Shown here: positions 33,350 through 40,947 of the stretch, piece by piece
How the letters are laid out: each line of letters begins with the position of its first letter
Position numbering within the stretch: position 1 is the stretch's first letter
Assembly (NCBI RefSeq): GCF_035974275.1
Contig: NZ_CP142422.1
Span: 4,650,001-4,714,000 of the forward strand
Direction of reading: 5' to 3'
DNA length: 64,000 nt
Source: Chryseobacterium sp. MYb264
Lineage (GTDB): Bacteria > Bacteroidota > Bacteroidia > Flavobacteriales > Weeksellaceae
Position numbers and translations under genes: made by a program
The notes under the pieces: generated by a model
What the model was told of the DNA's origin: nothing
The model's database searches: none
What the model saw: the letters and a program-made list of their open reading frames with translations, nothing else

Positions 33350-34858
33350 TTATAAAGATTCTGCAGCAACCTGTTTTTTCATACTGCCCGTTTCTGAAAA
33401 TCTTAAATGCCAGCTGAAAGATTCTTCCAGCAAATGCGGTGTATGTCCACCTCTTTCACAAGCTCTGTCAAAATAGGATTGTAATTCTTCTCTATAATCT
33501 GGGTGAACACAATTATCAATGATCTTTTGCGCTCTTTCTCTTGGTGCTAAACCTCTCAGATCAGCCAAACCAACATCAGTTACTAAAATATCAACATCGT
33601 GTTCCGTATGATCGGTGTGTGAAACCATGGGAAGAACGTGAGAAATATTATTTCCTTTCGAAGCGGCCTGCGTTACGAAAATACTTAGGTACGCATTTCT
33701 CGCAAAATCTCCCGAACCTCCGATTCCGTTCATGATCTTTGTTCCTCCGATATGCGTGGAATTTACGTTTCCGTAAATATCAAATTCGATCGCCGTATTA
33801 ATGGCAATGACTCCCAGTCTTCTGATCAATCCCGGAGTATTGGATATGTTCTGAGGTCTCAAAACAAACTTTTCTTTATATTTTGAAAGGTTTCCTAAAA
33901 CTCTTTCATAGCATTCCTGAGAAACCGTGATGGATGATGCAGAGGCAAAGCTCAGTTTCCCTGAATCAATTAGATCAAATGTACTGTCCTGCAGCACTTC
34001 AGAGAACATTGTTAAATCATAAAAATTACTGTCTTTGAAACCCATAAGAACAGCATTAGCCACTTTTCCTATACCTGCTTGAAGAGGAAGTAATCTGTCG
34101 GTAAGACGACCTAACTGCACTTCATTTTCAAAGAATGCAAGAAGATGTTTGGCAATGGCAGTGGTTTTTTGATCGGGTTCTGCAATGTCGGCAGGGCTGT
34201 CTTTACGGTTGGTGAAAACAATAGCCTCAATCTTATTAGGATCTACAGGAATACTTTTTCTTCCGATTTTATTCCACGGAGCAACAATAGGAATGACATT
34301 TCTGAAAGGATAATCTTCAGCCTGATAAATATCGTGAATACCATAAACCTCCTCAGGAACTTCCGTATTGATCTCGATAATCACTTTCTTAGCCATTGCC
34401 GCAAAAGTCACCGAATTTCCTACCGAAGTCGTCGGAACAATGCTTCCGTCTCTTTCGATATAAGCCGCTTCAATCACGGCAACATCTATGCTTTGTAAGT
34501 TTTTGGTGTGAAGAAGCTCTGCACTTTCGCTCAAATGCTGATCGATAAACAGAATTTCACCATTATTGATCTTGTTCCTTAAAATAGGATCTACCTGAAA
34601 AGGCATTCTCTTTTTTAAAACATTGGCTTCTGCTAACTTTCCATCGGTTCCGTGCCCAAGAGAAGCGCCTGTCATCAATGTAATCTTGATATCTTCGGTT
34701 TTACCTCTTTCTGCCAATGCGGGTAAAATTGCCTTGCTGTCGCCTGCTTTTGTAAATCCGCTGGAGCCAACTGTCATACCGTCTTTAATAATCTTAACAG
34801 CGTCTTCCACAGTCGTAACTTTCTGGCGGAGACTTTCTAATCTGATTCTTTCTAACAT
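33350..34858 (-). CDS. Acetyl-CoA hydrolase / succinyl-CoA:acetate CoA-transferase family protein
   Basis: The 502-residue protein is the longer type of the family, like succinyl-CoA:acetate CoA-transferases. It opens VEDAVKIIKDGMTVGSSGFT and has GQ/GIGKVANAVLMGF near residue 265. The likely catalytic Glu is in LTMFSEVLQDSTFDLI near 290. The C-terminal LGVIAINTAIEFDIYGNVN and HIGGTKIMNGIGGSGDF match the acyl-CoA-binding halves. It would move CoA between succinyl-CoA or acetyl-CoA and an acid; acetoacetate made by FahA is one possible acceptor, which is inference. Its leader of 83 nt contains small dyads. Confidence 0.87.
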   Translation of the reverse strand: MLERIRLESLRQKVTTVEDAVKIIKDGMTVGSSGFTKAGDSKAILPALAERGKTEDIKITLMTGASLGHGTDGKLAEANVLKKRMPFQVDPILRNKINNGEILFIDQHLSESAELLHTKNLQSIDVAVIEAAYIERDGSIVPTTSVGNSVTFAAMAKKVIIEINTEVPEEVYGIHDIYQAEDYPFRNVIPIVAPWNKIGRKSIPVDPNKIEAIVFTNRKDSPADIAEPDQKTTAIAKHLLAFFENEVQLGRLTDRLLPLQAGIGKVANAVLMGFKDSNFYDLTMFSEVLQDSTFDLIDSGKLSFASASSITVSQECYERVLGNLSKYKEKFVLRPQNISNTPGLIRRLGVIAINTAIEFDIYGNVNSTHIGGTKIMNGIGGSGDFARNAYLSIFVTQAASKGNNISHVLPMVSHTDHTEHDVDILVTDVGLADLRGLAPRERAQKIIDNCVHPDYREELQSYFDRACERGGHTPHLLEESFSWHLRFSETGSMKKQVAAESL

Positions 34859-34941
34859 GTAATTTTGATTTAATTTTAACCATCATTAACTACATATTTT
34901 TTTCATTTAAATAATGATGATTAAATGTTAACCGTATGTTA

Positions 34942-34949
34942 CAAAAATA
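34942..34949 (-). promoter_or_regulatory. Candidate -7 box of the CoA-transferase gene at 33350
   Basis: TATTTTTG on the minus strand matches TAnnTTTG, 83 nt before the start. Between box and gene are the inverse pairs CATCATTA (34881-34888) / TAATGATG (34912-34919) and CATTTAA (34904-34910) / TTAAATG (34921-34927). Confidence 0.45.
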
Positions 34950-34952
34950 CGG

Positions 34953-34990
34953 AAAAAGATGCTCTAAATAAAGCATTTAAAGCATCTTTT
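34953..34990 (-). terminator. Terminator of hmgA
   Basis: AAAAAGATGCT and AGCATCTTTT pair around an AT-rich loop that itself repeats AAAGCATTTAAAGCAT. On the minus strand it ends with TTTTT and lies about 48 nt after hmgA. Confidence 0.7.
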
Positions 34991-35037
34991 CTATTATTTT
35001 TAATGATAAATTTTAGTTGTTGATTAAACTGATATTT

Positions 35038-36192
35038 CTATTCTTCCAACCAAGAAGTTTTATATGAAGGATCTTCTACTTTCAGAGCTTCTTCCGTTAA
35101 TTTCAACGGACGGAAAGGATCGACCATTACGGCATATTCTTCCGTGAATTTTTTTCCTATGCTTCTTTCCATGGCTCCGGGATGAGGTCCGTGAACGATT
35201 CCTCCAGGGTGAAGCGTAAAATCCATTAAATCAATGTGGTTACGGCTCATGAAATCACCTTCTGTGTAGAATAAAACTTCATCAGAATCAATATTGGAGT
35301 GATTGTAAGGCGCCGGAATCGCTTGTGGATGATAATCGTACATTCTTGCACAGAACGAACAAACCACAAAATTATGTGCTTCAAAAGTTTGATGGACCGG
35401 TGGCGGTTGGTGAATTCTTCCAGTAATCGGTTCGAAGTTTTTGATATTGAATTTATAAGGATAAAAATAACCGTCCCAGCCTACAACATCAAATGGATGC
35501 GTTGCATAAATGAAATCTGTGATCTGGTTTTCTTTTTTTACTTTAATTAAAAATTCGCCTTTTTCATCTTTTGGTTCCACAAAAGTAGGGGCAATGATAT
35601 CTCTTTCGCAGAACGGTGAATGCTCCAATAATTGTCCGAATTCGTTTCTGTATCTTTTCGGTGTGTAAATAGGTGAATGACTTTCTACCACGAAGAAAAC
35701 AGTATCATCAGAATGTAATTCCACCTGATAAATTGTTCCTCTCGGAATAATTAAATAATCACCAACCGAAAATTCTAAATTCCCGACAAAAGTTTTTAAA
35801 ATTCCGCTTCCGCTGTGCGCGTATAAAAGTTCGTCACATTCAGCATTTTTGTAGAAATAATCCATCGATTTTCTTGGCTTCGACAATCCCATTTTCAGGT
35901 CGTTGTTTACCATCAAAAACTTTCGGCTGTCCATAAAATCGTCTTCGGGAGTTACATTCATTCCCTTAAACATTCTAGGCGTTACATTCTTTTCAACAGC
36001 GATTTTCGGAGTCACATCTTTTGGTTCGCCAATAGATTTTATCTGTGTCGGGCGGTGAATGTGATATAATAAAGAAGAAATTCCATGAAAACCTTCAGTT
36101 CCGAAAAGTTGTTCATAGTAAAATTTGTCTTCCGGAGATTTGAAAATCGTATGTCTTTTTGGTGGGATATTTCCCGACTGATGATATCTCAT
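35038..36192 (-). CDS. hmgA: Homogentisate 1,2-dioxygenase
   Basis: HmgA opens the ring of homogentisate to maleylacetoacetate using Fe(II) and oxygen. The 384-residue protein begins MRYHQSGNIPPKRHTIFKSP and has the cupin core with YAHSGSGILKT, FVGNLEFSVGDYLIIPRGT and QVELH. The iron-site region is near HQTFEAHNFVVCSFCARMYD, followed by HPQAIPAPYNHSN and TLHPGGIVHGPHPGAMERS. Its length is typical of the shorter bacterial form. It lies downstream of no other catabolic gene and has its own promoter candidate and terminator, so it is probably transcribed alone. Confidence 0.95.
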   Translation of the reverse strand: MRYHQSGNIPPKRHTIFKSPEDKFYYEQLFGTEGFHGISSLLYHIHRPTQIKSIGEPKDVTPKIAVEKNVTPRMFKGMNVTPEDDFMDSRKFLMVNNDLKMGLSKPRKSMDYFYKNAECDELLYAHSGSGILKTFVGNLEFSVGDYLIIPRGTIYQVELHSDDTVFFVVESHSPIYTPKRYRNEFGQLLEHSPFCERDIIAPTFVEPKDEKGEFLIKVKKENQITDFIYATHPFDVVGWDGYFYPYKFNIKNFEPITGRIHQPPPVHQTFEAHNFVVCSFCARMYDYHPQAIPAPYNHSNIDSDEVLFYTEGDFMSRNHIDLMDFTLHPGGIVHGPHPGAMERSIGKKFTEEYAVMVDPFRPLKLTEEALKVEDPSYKTSWLEE

Positions 36193-36214
36193 TTTACTTT
36201 TATATGTTGACTCT

Positions 36215-36222
36215 CAAATTTA
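36215..36222 (-). promoter_or_regulatory. Candidate -7 box of hmgA
   Basis: TAAATTTG on the minus strand matches TAnnTTTG, 22 nt before the start. A TTTG at 36243-36240 is 17 nt further upstream. Confidence 0.5.
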
Positions 36223-36266
36223 ATATTTTTTGATGAATTCAAATAAAAAACATTTTTTCATTGAGT

Positions 36267-36297
36267 TTTGTCGTTCTAAAAATAATTGTTAGCTTTG
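36267..36297 (+). promoter_or_regulatory. Promoter of the second TonB receptor gene
   Basis: TTTG (36267-36270), a 19-nt spacer and TAGCTTTG (36290-36297) match the consensus. Transcription would start after the first in-frame start at 36286, so the true start must be ATG 36316. Confidence 0.7.
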
Positions 36298-36307
36298 TCT
36301 AACAATT
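36284..36307. promoter_or_regulatory. Dyad over the -7 box of the second TonB receptor gene (operator candidate)
   Basis: AATTGTTAG (36284-36292) and CTAACAATT (36299-36307) are exact inverses with 6 nt between, and the -7 box spans the centre. Confidence 0.55.
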
Positions 36308-36315
36308 TTAATTTC

Positions 36316-38388
36316 ATGAAGCGAATATTATTTTCTGTTATCTTTTTATCCACTTACTGTTTTTCTCAGGAAACGGATAGTTTAAGTTTAAATCAATCCA
36401 TAAAACAGGATTCGGTGAAAACTGTAAACAAGAAGGAAGTCAAAACCAAATTGATTGATGATGTGGTAATCACGGGAACGATAAAACCTGTCAGTAAGTC
36501 GAAAAGCCCTGTGGCTGTGGAGATTTACAGTCAGAAATTCTTTCAGAAAAATCCGACTCCGAGTATTTTTGAAGCGATTTCAATGGTGAATGGGGTAAAA
36601 CCTCAGCTGAATTGTTCGGTTTGTAACACGGGAGATATTCACATCAACGGATTGGAAGGACCTTATACGATGATTTTAATTGACGGGATGCCTATTGTAA
36701 GTTCGCTTTCTACGGTCTACGGTTTAAGCGGAATTCCGAACAGTCTGGTAGACCGAATTGAAGTGGTGAAAGGTCCGGCTTCTTCAATTTACGGTTCTGA
36801 AGCGATGGGCGGAGTCATTAATATTATCACTAAAAATGCATTGACGGCTCCCAAATTAAGTGTTGATGTGATGACAAGCACCTGGAGCGAAAATAATATT
36901 GATCTTTCTACGAAATTTAATTTAGGTAAAAATGTAGCGTCTTTATTGAGCTTAAATTATTTTAGTTTTGAAAAGAGGTTTGATGAAAATAAAGATAATT
37001 TTACTGATGCCACTTTACAAAACAGGATCTCAGTTTTTAATAAATGGAATTTTAAACGAAAGGAAAACCGACAGGCAAGTTTTGCTTTGAGGTATCTCTA
37101 TGAAGACCGTTTCGGAGGTGAAATGCAGTGGAATAAATCCTACCGAGGAAGTGATGAAGTATATGGCGAAAGTATTTATACGAATAGGGTAGAGGCTTTC
37201 GGGGTTTATCAGTGGCCGATGAAAGAAAATATTGTAACCCAGTTTTCGTACAATTTCCATGATCAGAACTCATTTTATGGAACGAATCCTTTTACGGCGA
37301 CTCAAAAAGTGGCTTTTGCACAGACTTATTGGGATAAAAAATTGGGAAATCATGACTTGATCGTAGGTTTAACTCTTAAAAGAACTTTTTATGATGACAA
37401 CACACCGGGAACTTTATCGTCTGACGGATTGACCAATGAGCCTATGAAATCCCCGATTTGGGGTGCTTTTGTTCAGGATCAATGGGAGATTAACGAGAAA
37501 AATACGTTGTTGATCGGTTACAGATTTGATTATGACAGAATTCATCATGCCGTTCATTCACCTCGTTTTGCATGGAAATTTTCCCCAAATCCTTATCATA
37601 CACTGAGGTTTAATTTCGGAACCGGTTTCCGTGTGGTAAATCTGTTTACGGAAGATCATGCGGCTTTGACAGGCTCGCGTGATGTAGTGATTAAAGATAA
37701 TTTAAAACCCGAAAGATCGATCAACGGAAATTTGAATTATGTCTGGAAAATCCCAGCTGGCGACCGATTGATTAATCTTGATGCTTCAGCTTTTTATACG
37801 TATTTCAGTAATAAAATTGTCGGTGATTTTGATACAGATCCTCAAAAAATTATTTATGATAATCTTCATGGCTACGGGATTTCAAGAGGTGCTTCTCTGA
37901 ATCTTGATTACAGTTTCAGTTTTCCTTTAAATATTAATTTAGGTGTTACTTATCTGGATGTTTACCAGAAATTCGATGGGGAAGAAGGGAAAGTTCAGCA
38001 GCTTCACGCACCGAAATGGAGTGGAACATACAATCTGACGTACAAATTCAAGAATAATCTAACGATAGATTTCACGGGACAATTTTATGGACCCATGCGT
38101 TTACCGGTTTTAGAGAATGATTTCCGACCTGAATATTCGCCTTTTTATACTTTGGCTAATATTCAGGTTTCAAAGAGTTTTAAATCAGGATTTGAAGTGT
38201 ATTGCGGAATAAAAAATCTGTTCAACTTTACCCCGAAAAATCCTTTGATGCGACCGTTTGATCCGTTTGATAAACATGTGGATGACCCGATCAATAATCC
38301 GAATCATTATACTTTTGATACGGCTTACGGGTATGCTCCGATGCAGAGAATCCGAGGATTTATGGGAGTTAGATATACTTTGAAATAA
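36316..38388 (+). CDS. TonB-dependent receptor with CxxC in the plug
   Basis: From Met36316 the protein is 690 residues with signal peptide MKRILFSVIFLSTYCFSQ, TonB-box-like LIDDVVITGT, and a plug domain. The plug contains LNCSVCNTGDIHINGLEG, then MILIDGMPIVSSLSTVYG and VDRIEVVKGPASSIYGSEAMGG. The barrel runs to the end (MGVRYTLK). The Cys-x-x-Cys in the plug is unusual for siderophore receptors and could bind a metal or heme, or be kept reduced; this is inference. A thioredoxin-like gene with an identical CSVC motif follows on the same strand. Length and layout match cobalamin/iron/copper-type receptors, so the substrate is open. Confidence 0.88.
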   Translation: MKRILFSVIFLSTYCFSQETDSLSLNQSIKQDSVKTVNKKEVKTKLIDDVVITGTIKPVSKSKSPVAVEIYSQKFFQKNPTPSIFEAISMVNGVKPQLNCSVCNTGDIHINGLEGPYTMILIDGMPIVSSLSTVYGLSGIPNSLVDRIEVVKGPASSIYGSEAMGGVINIITKNALTAPKLSVDVMTSTWSENNIDLSTKFNLGKNVASLLSLNYFSFEKRFDENKDNFTDATLQNRISVFNKWNFKRKENRQASFALRYLYEDRFGGEMQWNKSYRGSDEVYGESIYTNRVEAFGVYQWPMKENIVTQFSYNFHDQNSFYGTNPFTATQKVAFAQTYWDKKLGNHDLIVGLTLKRTFYDDNTPGTLSSDGLTNEPMKSPIWGAFVQDQWEINEKNTLLIGYRFDYDRIHHAVHSPRFAWKFSPNPYHTLRFNFGTGFRVVNLFTEDHAALTGSRDVVIKDNLKPERSINGNLNYVWKIPAGDRLINLDASAFYTYFSNKIVGDFDTDPQKIIYDNLHGYGISRGASLNLDYSFSFPLNINLGVTYLDVYQKFDGEEGKVQQLHAPKWSGTYNLTYKFKNNLTIDFTGQFYGPMRLPVLENDFRPEYSPFYTLANIQVSKSFKSGFEVYCGIKNLFNFTPKNPLMRPFDPFDKHVDDPINNPNHYTFDTAYGYAPMQRIRGFMGVRYTLK

Positions 38389-38392
38389 TATT

Positions 38393-38460
38393 TAACCACA
38401 AAAGATACAAAAGAAATGATTAGAAAAAGGTTTCGAAAATATTTTGTCTCTTCTGTGGTA
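38393..38460. repeat. ACCACAAAAG inverted repeat
   Basis: TAACCACAAAAGATACAAAA on the left and TTTTGTCTCTTCTGTGGTA on the right are inverses with a few mismatches. It lies between the receptor gene and the thioredoxin-like gene. A related element is at 47471-47599. Confidence 0.6.
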
Positions 38461-38477
38461 GAAAAAAATTATACAAA

Positions 38478-38945
38478 ATGAAAATTGTAACGATATTTTT
38501 ATTTTTAATGTTAGTGCCATGTTTTTGTCTTTCACAGATAAAAACAGGCACTTTTTCGGATTTGGAGATTCAGCAAAAAGAAAATCCTAAACCGATCATT
38601 ATTCATTTATATACAAGCTGGTGTTCGGTTTGTAAGATTGAATTTTTCCAATTAAATAAGAATAAAGATTTGGTTAAGCTCATCAACGAAAATTTTTACT
38701 TTATCAATTTTGAAGTGGAAAAAACAAAAGATAAAATCTATTTTCAAGGAAAAGAATTCAATTATCTTTCTAACGGAAACTCCGGAATTCACGAGTTGGC
38801 TTTAGCTTTATCAAAAAATAAAAATCAGCCTGTTTATCCGTTGTGGATTATTTTAGATGAAAATCAAAACCTGATTGATTATCATGAAGGACAATTTAAA
38901 GCAAAAGATCTGAATGAAAAACTTAGTGATATTTTAAATCATTAG
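38478..38945 (+). CDS. Periplasmic thioredoxin-like protein
   Basis: The 155-residue protein has signal peptide MKIVTIFLFLMLVPCFCLSQ and a thioredoxin fold with the redox motif in YTSWCSVCKIEF near residue 50. The cis-Pro region is near QPVYPLWIILD. It resembles DUF255/thioredoxin_7-type proteins that reduce or carry metals in the periplasm. It follows the TonB receptor on the same strand (90 nt, containing a palindromic repeat). Both proteins hold CSVC, so a shared job in copper, heme or disulfide handling is possible. Confidence 0.85.
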   Translation: MKIVTIFLFLMLVPCFCLSQIKTGTFSDLEIQQKENPKPIIIHLYTSWCSVCKIEFFQLNKNKDLVKLINENFYFINFEVEKTKDKIYFQGKEFNYLSNGNSGIHELALALSKNKNQPVYPLWIILDENQNLIDYHEGQFKAKDLNEKLSDILNH

Positions 38946-38947
38946 CG

Positions 38948-39016
38948 CTCGCAGATTTTGCAGATCACGCAGATTTTTAGGAAGAATCATCTGCACAATC
39001 GGCCCAATCTGCGAGA
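38948..39016. repeat. Palindromic GCAGAT repeat, copy 2
   Basis: CTCGCAGATTTTGCAGATCA starts the left arm and GGCCCAATCTGCGAGA ends the right arm; ATCTGC also recurs in the middle. It lies between convergent genes. Confidence 0.72.
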
Positions 39017-39019
39017 ATA

Positions 39020-39490
39020 TTATTTTTCAGCATCAATTAAAACAGCTAATTGAATGCAAGGTTCATCTGAACGGTTGCTCCATGCATGATTCGTTCCTCT
39101 TTGAATCACAATATCTCCTGGTTTCAAAAGCGTTTCGCCTTCTTCCATGATCAGATATAATTCTCCGGAAAGGATAATGATATAATCTAACGTCTGCGTT
39201 TTGTGCATCATCGGATGAGGTTCTCCGGTTTTCATTTCTACTCCTAAATCTTTATCGGGCGGAATAGAGACATATCTGAAATACGTTCCATTTTTGGGTG
39301 TTTGGGGAAATCCTGTATTTGGAATTGGTTTTTCAAAATCTAAACTTGCAGGCATTTGCTGTGTGTTCCAAACATCAGAAATGATAAGATTGGGGAAATG
39401 TTCTACCGCATTTTTTACGATTTCATCTTCAACGATAACAGATTTTCCGTCTTTTATTCCGGTGACAATTCTTCTGGGGATTGTATTCAT
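39020..39490 (-). CDS. Cupin-domain protein
   Basis: From Met39490 the protein is 156 residues. The cupin motifs are visible: EPHPMMHKTQTLDYIIILSG (first motif with His residues and Glu) and DIVIQRGTNHAWSN (second motif with His). The start is set at MNTIPRRIVTGIKDG, since seven residues before it are not conserved-looking. It is cytosolic and of unknown substrate; small cupins of this kind include dioxygenases and isomerases. It is divergent from an HxlR regulator, whose dyad lies between the two, so it is probably controlled by it. Confidence 0.8.
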   Translation of the reverse strand: MNTIPRRIVTGIKDGKSVIVEDEIVKNAVEHFPNLIISDVWNTQQMPASLDFEKPIPNTGFPQTPKNGTYFRYVSIPPDKDLGVEMKTGEPHPMMHKTQTLDYIIILSGELYLIMEEGETLLKPGDIVIQRGTNHAWSNRSDEPCIQLAVLIDAEK

Positions 39491-39508
39491 GTATTGAAAT
39501 TTAGGAAA

Positions 39509-39516
39509 CAAAAATA
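39509..39516 (-). promoter_or_regulatory. Candidate -7 box of the cupin gene
   Basis: TATTTTTG on the minus strand matches TAnnTTTG, 18 nt before the start at 39490. Confidence 0.5.
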
Positions 39517-39530
39517 ATCAGTGAATAGTT

Positions 39531-39538
39531 TATATTTG
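39531..39538 (+). promoter_or_regulatory. Candidate -7 box of the HxlR-type regulator gene
   Basis: TATATTTG matches TAnnTTTG. The predicted mRNA start is near 39545, so the start codon at 39583 fits and the TTG at 39553 is unlikely. Confidence 0.5.
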
Positions 39539-39539
39539 C

Positions 39540-39565
39540 TACTAGTTAACTATTGGTAACTAGTA
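39540..39565. promoter_or_regulatory. Operator candidate for the HxlR-type regulator
   Basis: TACTAGTTA (39540-39548) and TAACTAGTA (39557-39565) are exact inverses. Further TAACT half-sites follow at 39565-39569 and 39575-39579. The TACT...AGTA form resembles sites reported for the DUF24/HxlR regulators YodB and QorR. It lies between the divergent start sites. Confidence 0.6.
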
Positions 39566-39582
39566 ACTTTAAAGTAACTATC

Positions 39583-39963
39583 ATGGCAAATATTATTGAA
39601 AATGGTGTGGAAAGACCGGCAACCTGTACCGAAGAATTGTTTGCGATGCGCGACAGTCTGGATGTTTTAGGCGGAAAGTGGAAACTGATGATCTTAAGAT
39701 ATTTAACCAACAGAACCGATCAACAGATTCACTTTAAAAAATTGCAGCGAGGTTTTGAAAGTATTTCCGCAAAAATGTTGAGTAAGGAACTGAAAGAATT
39801 AGAAATAAATCTTTTAATTACAAGAACGATTCAGGATACAAAACCAATTACGGTAACATATGCTGTGACGGAATACGGAAAATCTGTTTTTCCTGTCACC
39901 GAAACCTTGGTGAATTGGGGATTGATTCACAGAGAAAAAATTAAAAATTCGATGGGTTCTTAA
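39583..39963 (+). CDS. HxlR-family (DUF24) transcriptional regulator
   Basis: From Met39583 the protein is 126 residues with a winged helix-turn-helix: MRDSLDVLGGKWKLMILRYL, then FESISAKMLSKELKELEINL as recognition and wing. A single conserved N-terminal Cys15 (PATCTEEL) is the residue that senses quinones, diamide or aldehydes in related regulators such as YodB. It lies divergent from the cupin gene with an inverted repeat between them, so it probably represses both genes. The TTG at 39553 gives a longer but unlikely start. Confidence 0.9.
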   Translation: MANIIENGVERPATCTEELFAMRDSLDVLGGKWKLMILRYLTNRTDQQIHFKKLQRGFESISAKMLSKELKELEINLLITRTIQDTKPITVTYAVTEYGKSVFPVTETLVNWGLIHREKIKNSMGS

Positions 39964-39991
39964 TAATTAGTTTTTTGATTTAAATATAAAA

Positions 39992-40066
39992 TCTCTCGCA
40001 GATTAGGCTGATAACGCAGATCTTTTAGAAAGAATAATCTGCATAATTAGCTTAATTAGCGAGAGA
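39992..40066. repeat. Palindromic GCAGAT repeat, copy 3
   Basis: TCTCTCGCAGATTAGGCTGA starts the left arm and TAATTAGCGAGAGA ends the right arm. ACGCAGAT and ATCTGC recur inside. It lies between convergent genes. Confidence 0.72.
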
Positions 40067-40091
40067 AATTTTATAAATAATTTTCGTGAAA

Positions 40092-40946
40092 TTATTTTTT
40101 ATTCAACCAGCTTTTTATAAGTTCAGGATGATCTTCTACCCATTTTTTAGCGGTGGCTTCTTTATCTTTACTGTCTTCCATTTTGGTTAAAAGATCAGTC
40201 ATATTGGCATCATCAAAATGCACTTTAGAAAAGAAAGCCGCTAATTCGGGATGATCTTTGCCAAAACTTTTTCGGCTGTAGGTTTTAATCTGTTCGGCTT
40301 CACCGTATGTTTTTTTCGGATCTTCCAAAAATTTAAGTTTCATTTTTCCAAACATCCAATGCGGCTGCCATCCTGCAACTACAATCCATTCTTTACGTTT
40401 AATGGCATTCTGAAGCTCGGTAATCATTGCGATGGTAGAAGAGTTGATCTGTTGATAATCCAGTTTATAATCGATAATGACTTTATCGGTTGCGGATGTC
40501 ATTCCTGCACCTTTTTCAATTCCGATAATTCGGTGTCGGAACTGATCTTTATGCGCATTCAGTTCTTCAATAGAATGTATCGGAACATAATCAGGAACTA
40601 CCAAACCTATTTTTCCACCGTCATAATTGGTTCCCAAAGGTTTTAGTTCAGGAAACTTCGCCACTTTTGCAGCATGCGTAAACGGAAGCCAGACACCCAT
40701 AAAAAGATCGGTATCTTCATTATTCATCGAAGCTAAGATCATATCTGTTGATGCTTTCTGAATGATCACATGATAACCCTGTTCATCCAAAATAGCTTTG
40801 GCAACGTGAGTCATGGCGACATCTTCTGCCCAGCCATCTACCATTCCGATGGTGATGTATTTAGAATTTTTTAATTTTTCACATGAATTAAATAATCCTA
40901 AAACAGCGATCAATACAGCAAATATCAGGTATTTTATTTTCTTCAT
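40092..40946 (-). CDS. proX: Glycine betaine ABC transporter substrate-binding lipoprotein
   Basis: The 284-residue protein has a lipoprotein signal with Cys22 (GLFNSCEK) and the OpuAC fold: ITIGMVDGWAEDVAMTHVA, then EQGYHVIIQKASTDMILASM, and the ligand-site tryptophans in VVAGWQPHWMFGKMKLKFL. It captures glycine betaine or a similar osmoprotectant outside the inner membrane. The gene lies 1 nt after the permease gene, in an ATPase-permease-binding-protein operon. Confidence 0.92.
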   Translation of the reverse strand: MKKIKYLIFAVLIAVLGLFNSCEKLKNSKYITIGMVDGWAEDVAMTHVAKAILDEQGYHVIIQKASTDMILASMNNEDTDLFMGVWLPFTHAAKVAKFPELKPLGTNYDGGKIGLVVPDYVPIHSIEELNAHKDQFRHRIIGIEKGAGMTSATDKVIIDYKLDYQQINSSTIAMITELQNAIKRKEWIVVAGWQPHWMFGKMKLKFLEDPKKTYGEAEQIKTYSRKSFGKDHPELAAFFSKVHFDDANMTDLLTKMEDSKDKEATAKKWVEDHPELIKSWLNKK

Positions 40947-40947
40947 A

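Noticed and set aside
36286..36315. Upstream start of the second TonB receptor
   Set aside because: It lies within the -7 region, before the likely transcription start, and precedes the signal peptide.
37030..37273. Minus-strand frames inside the TonB receptor gene
   Set aside because: Shadows of a real gene, with no start context or protein-like pattern.
39992..40066. CRISPR-like reading of the GCAGAT repeats
   Set aside because: The copies are single palindromic units kilobases apart with no regular spacers and no cas genes.
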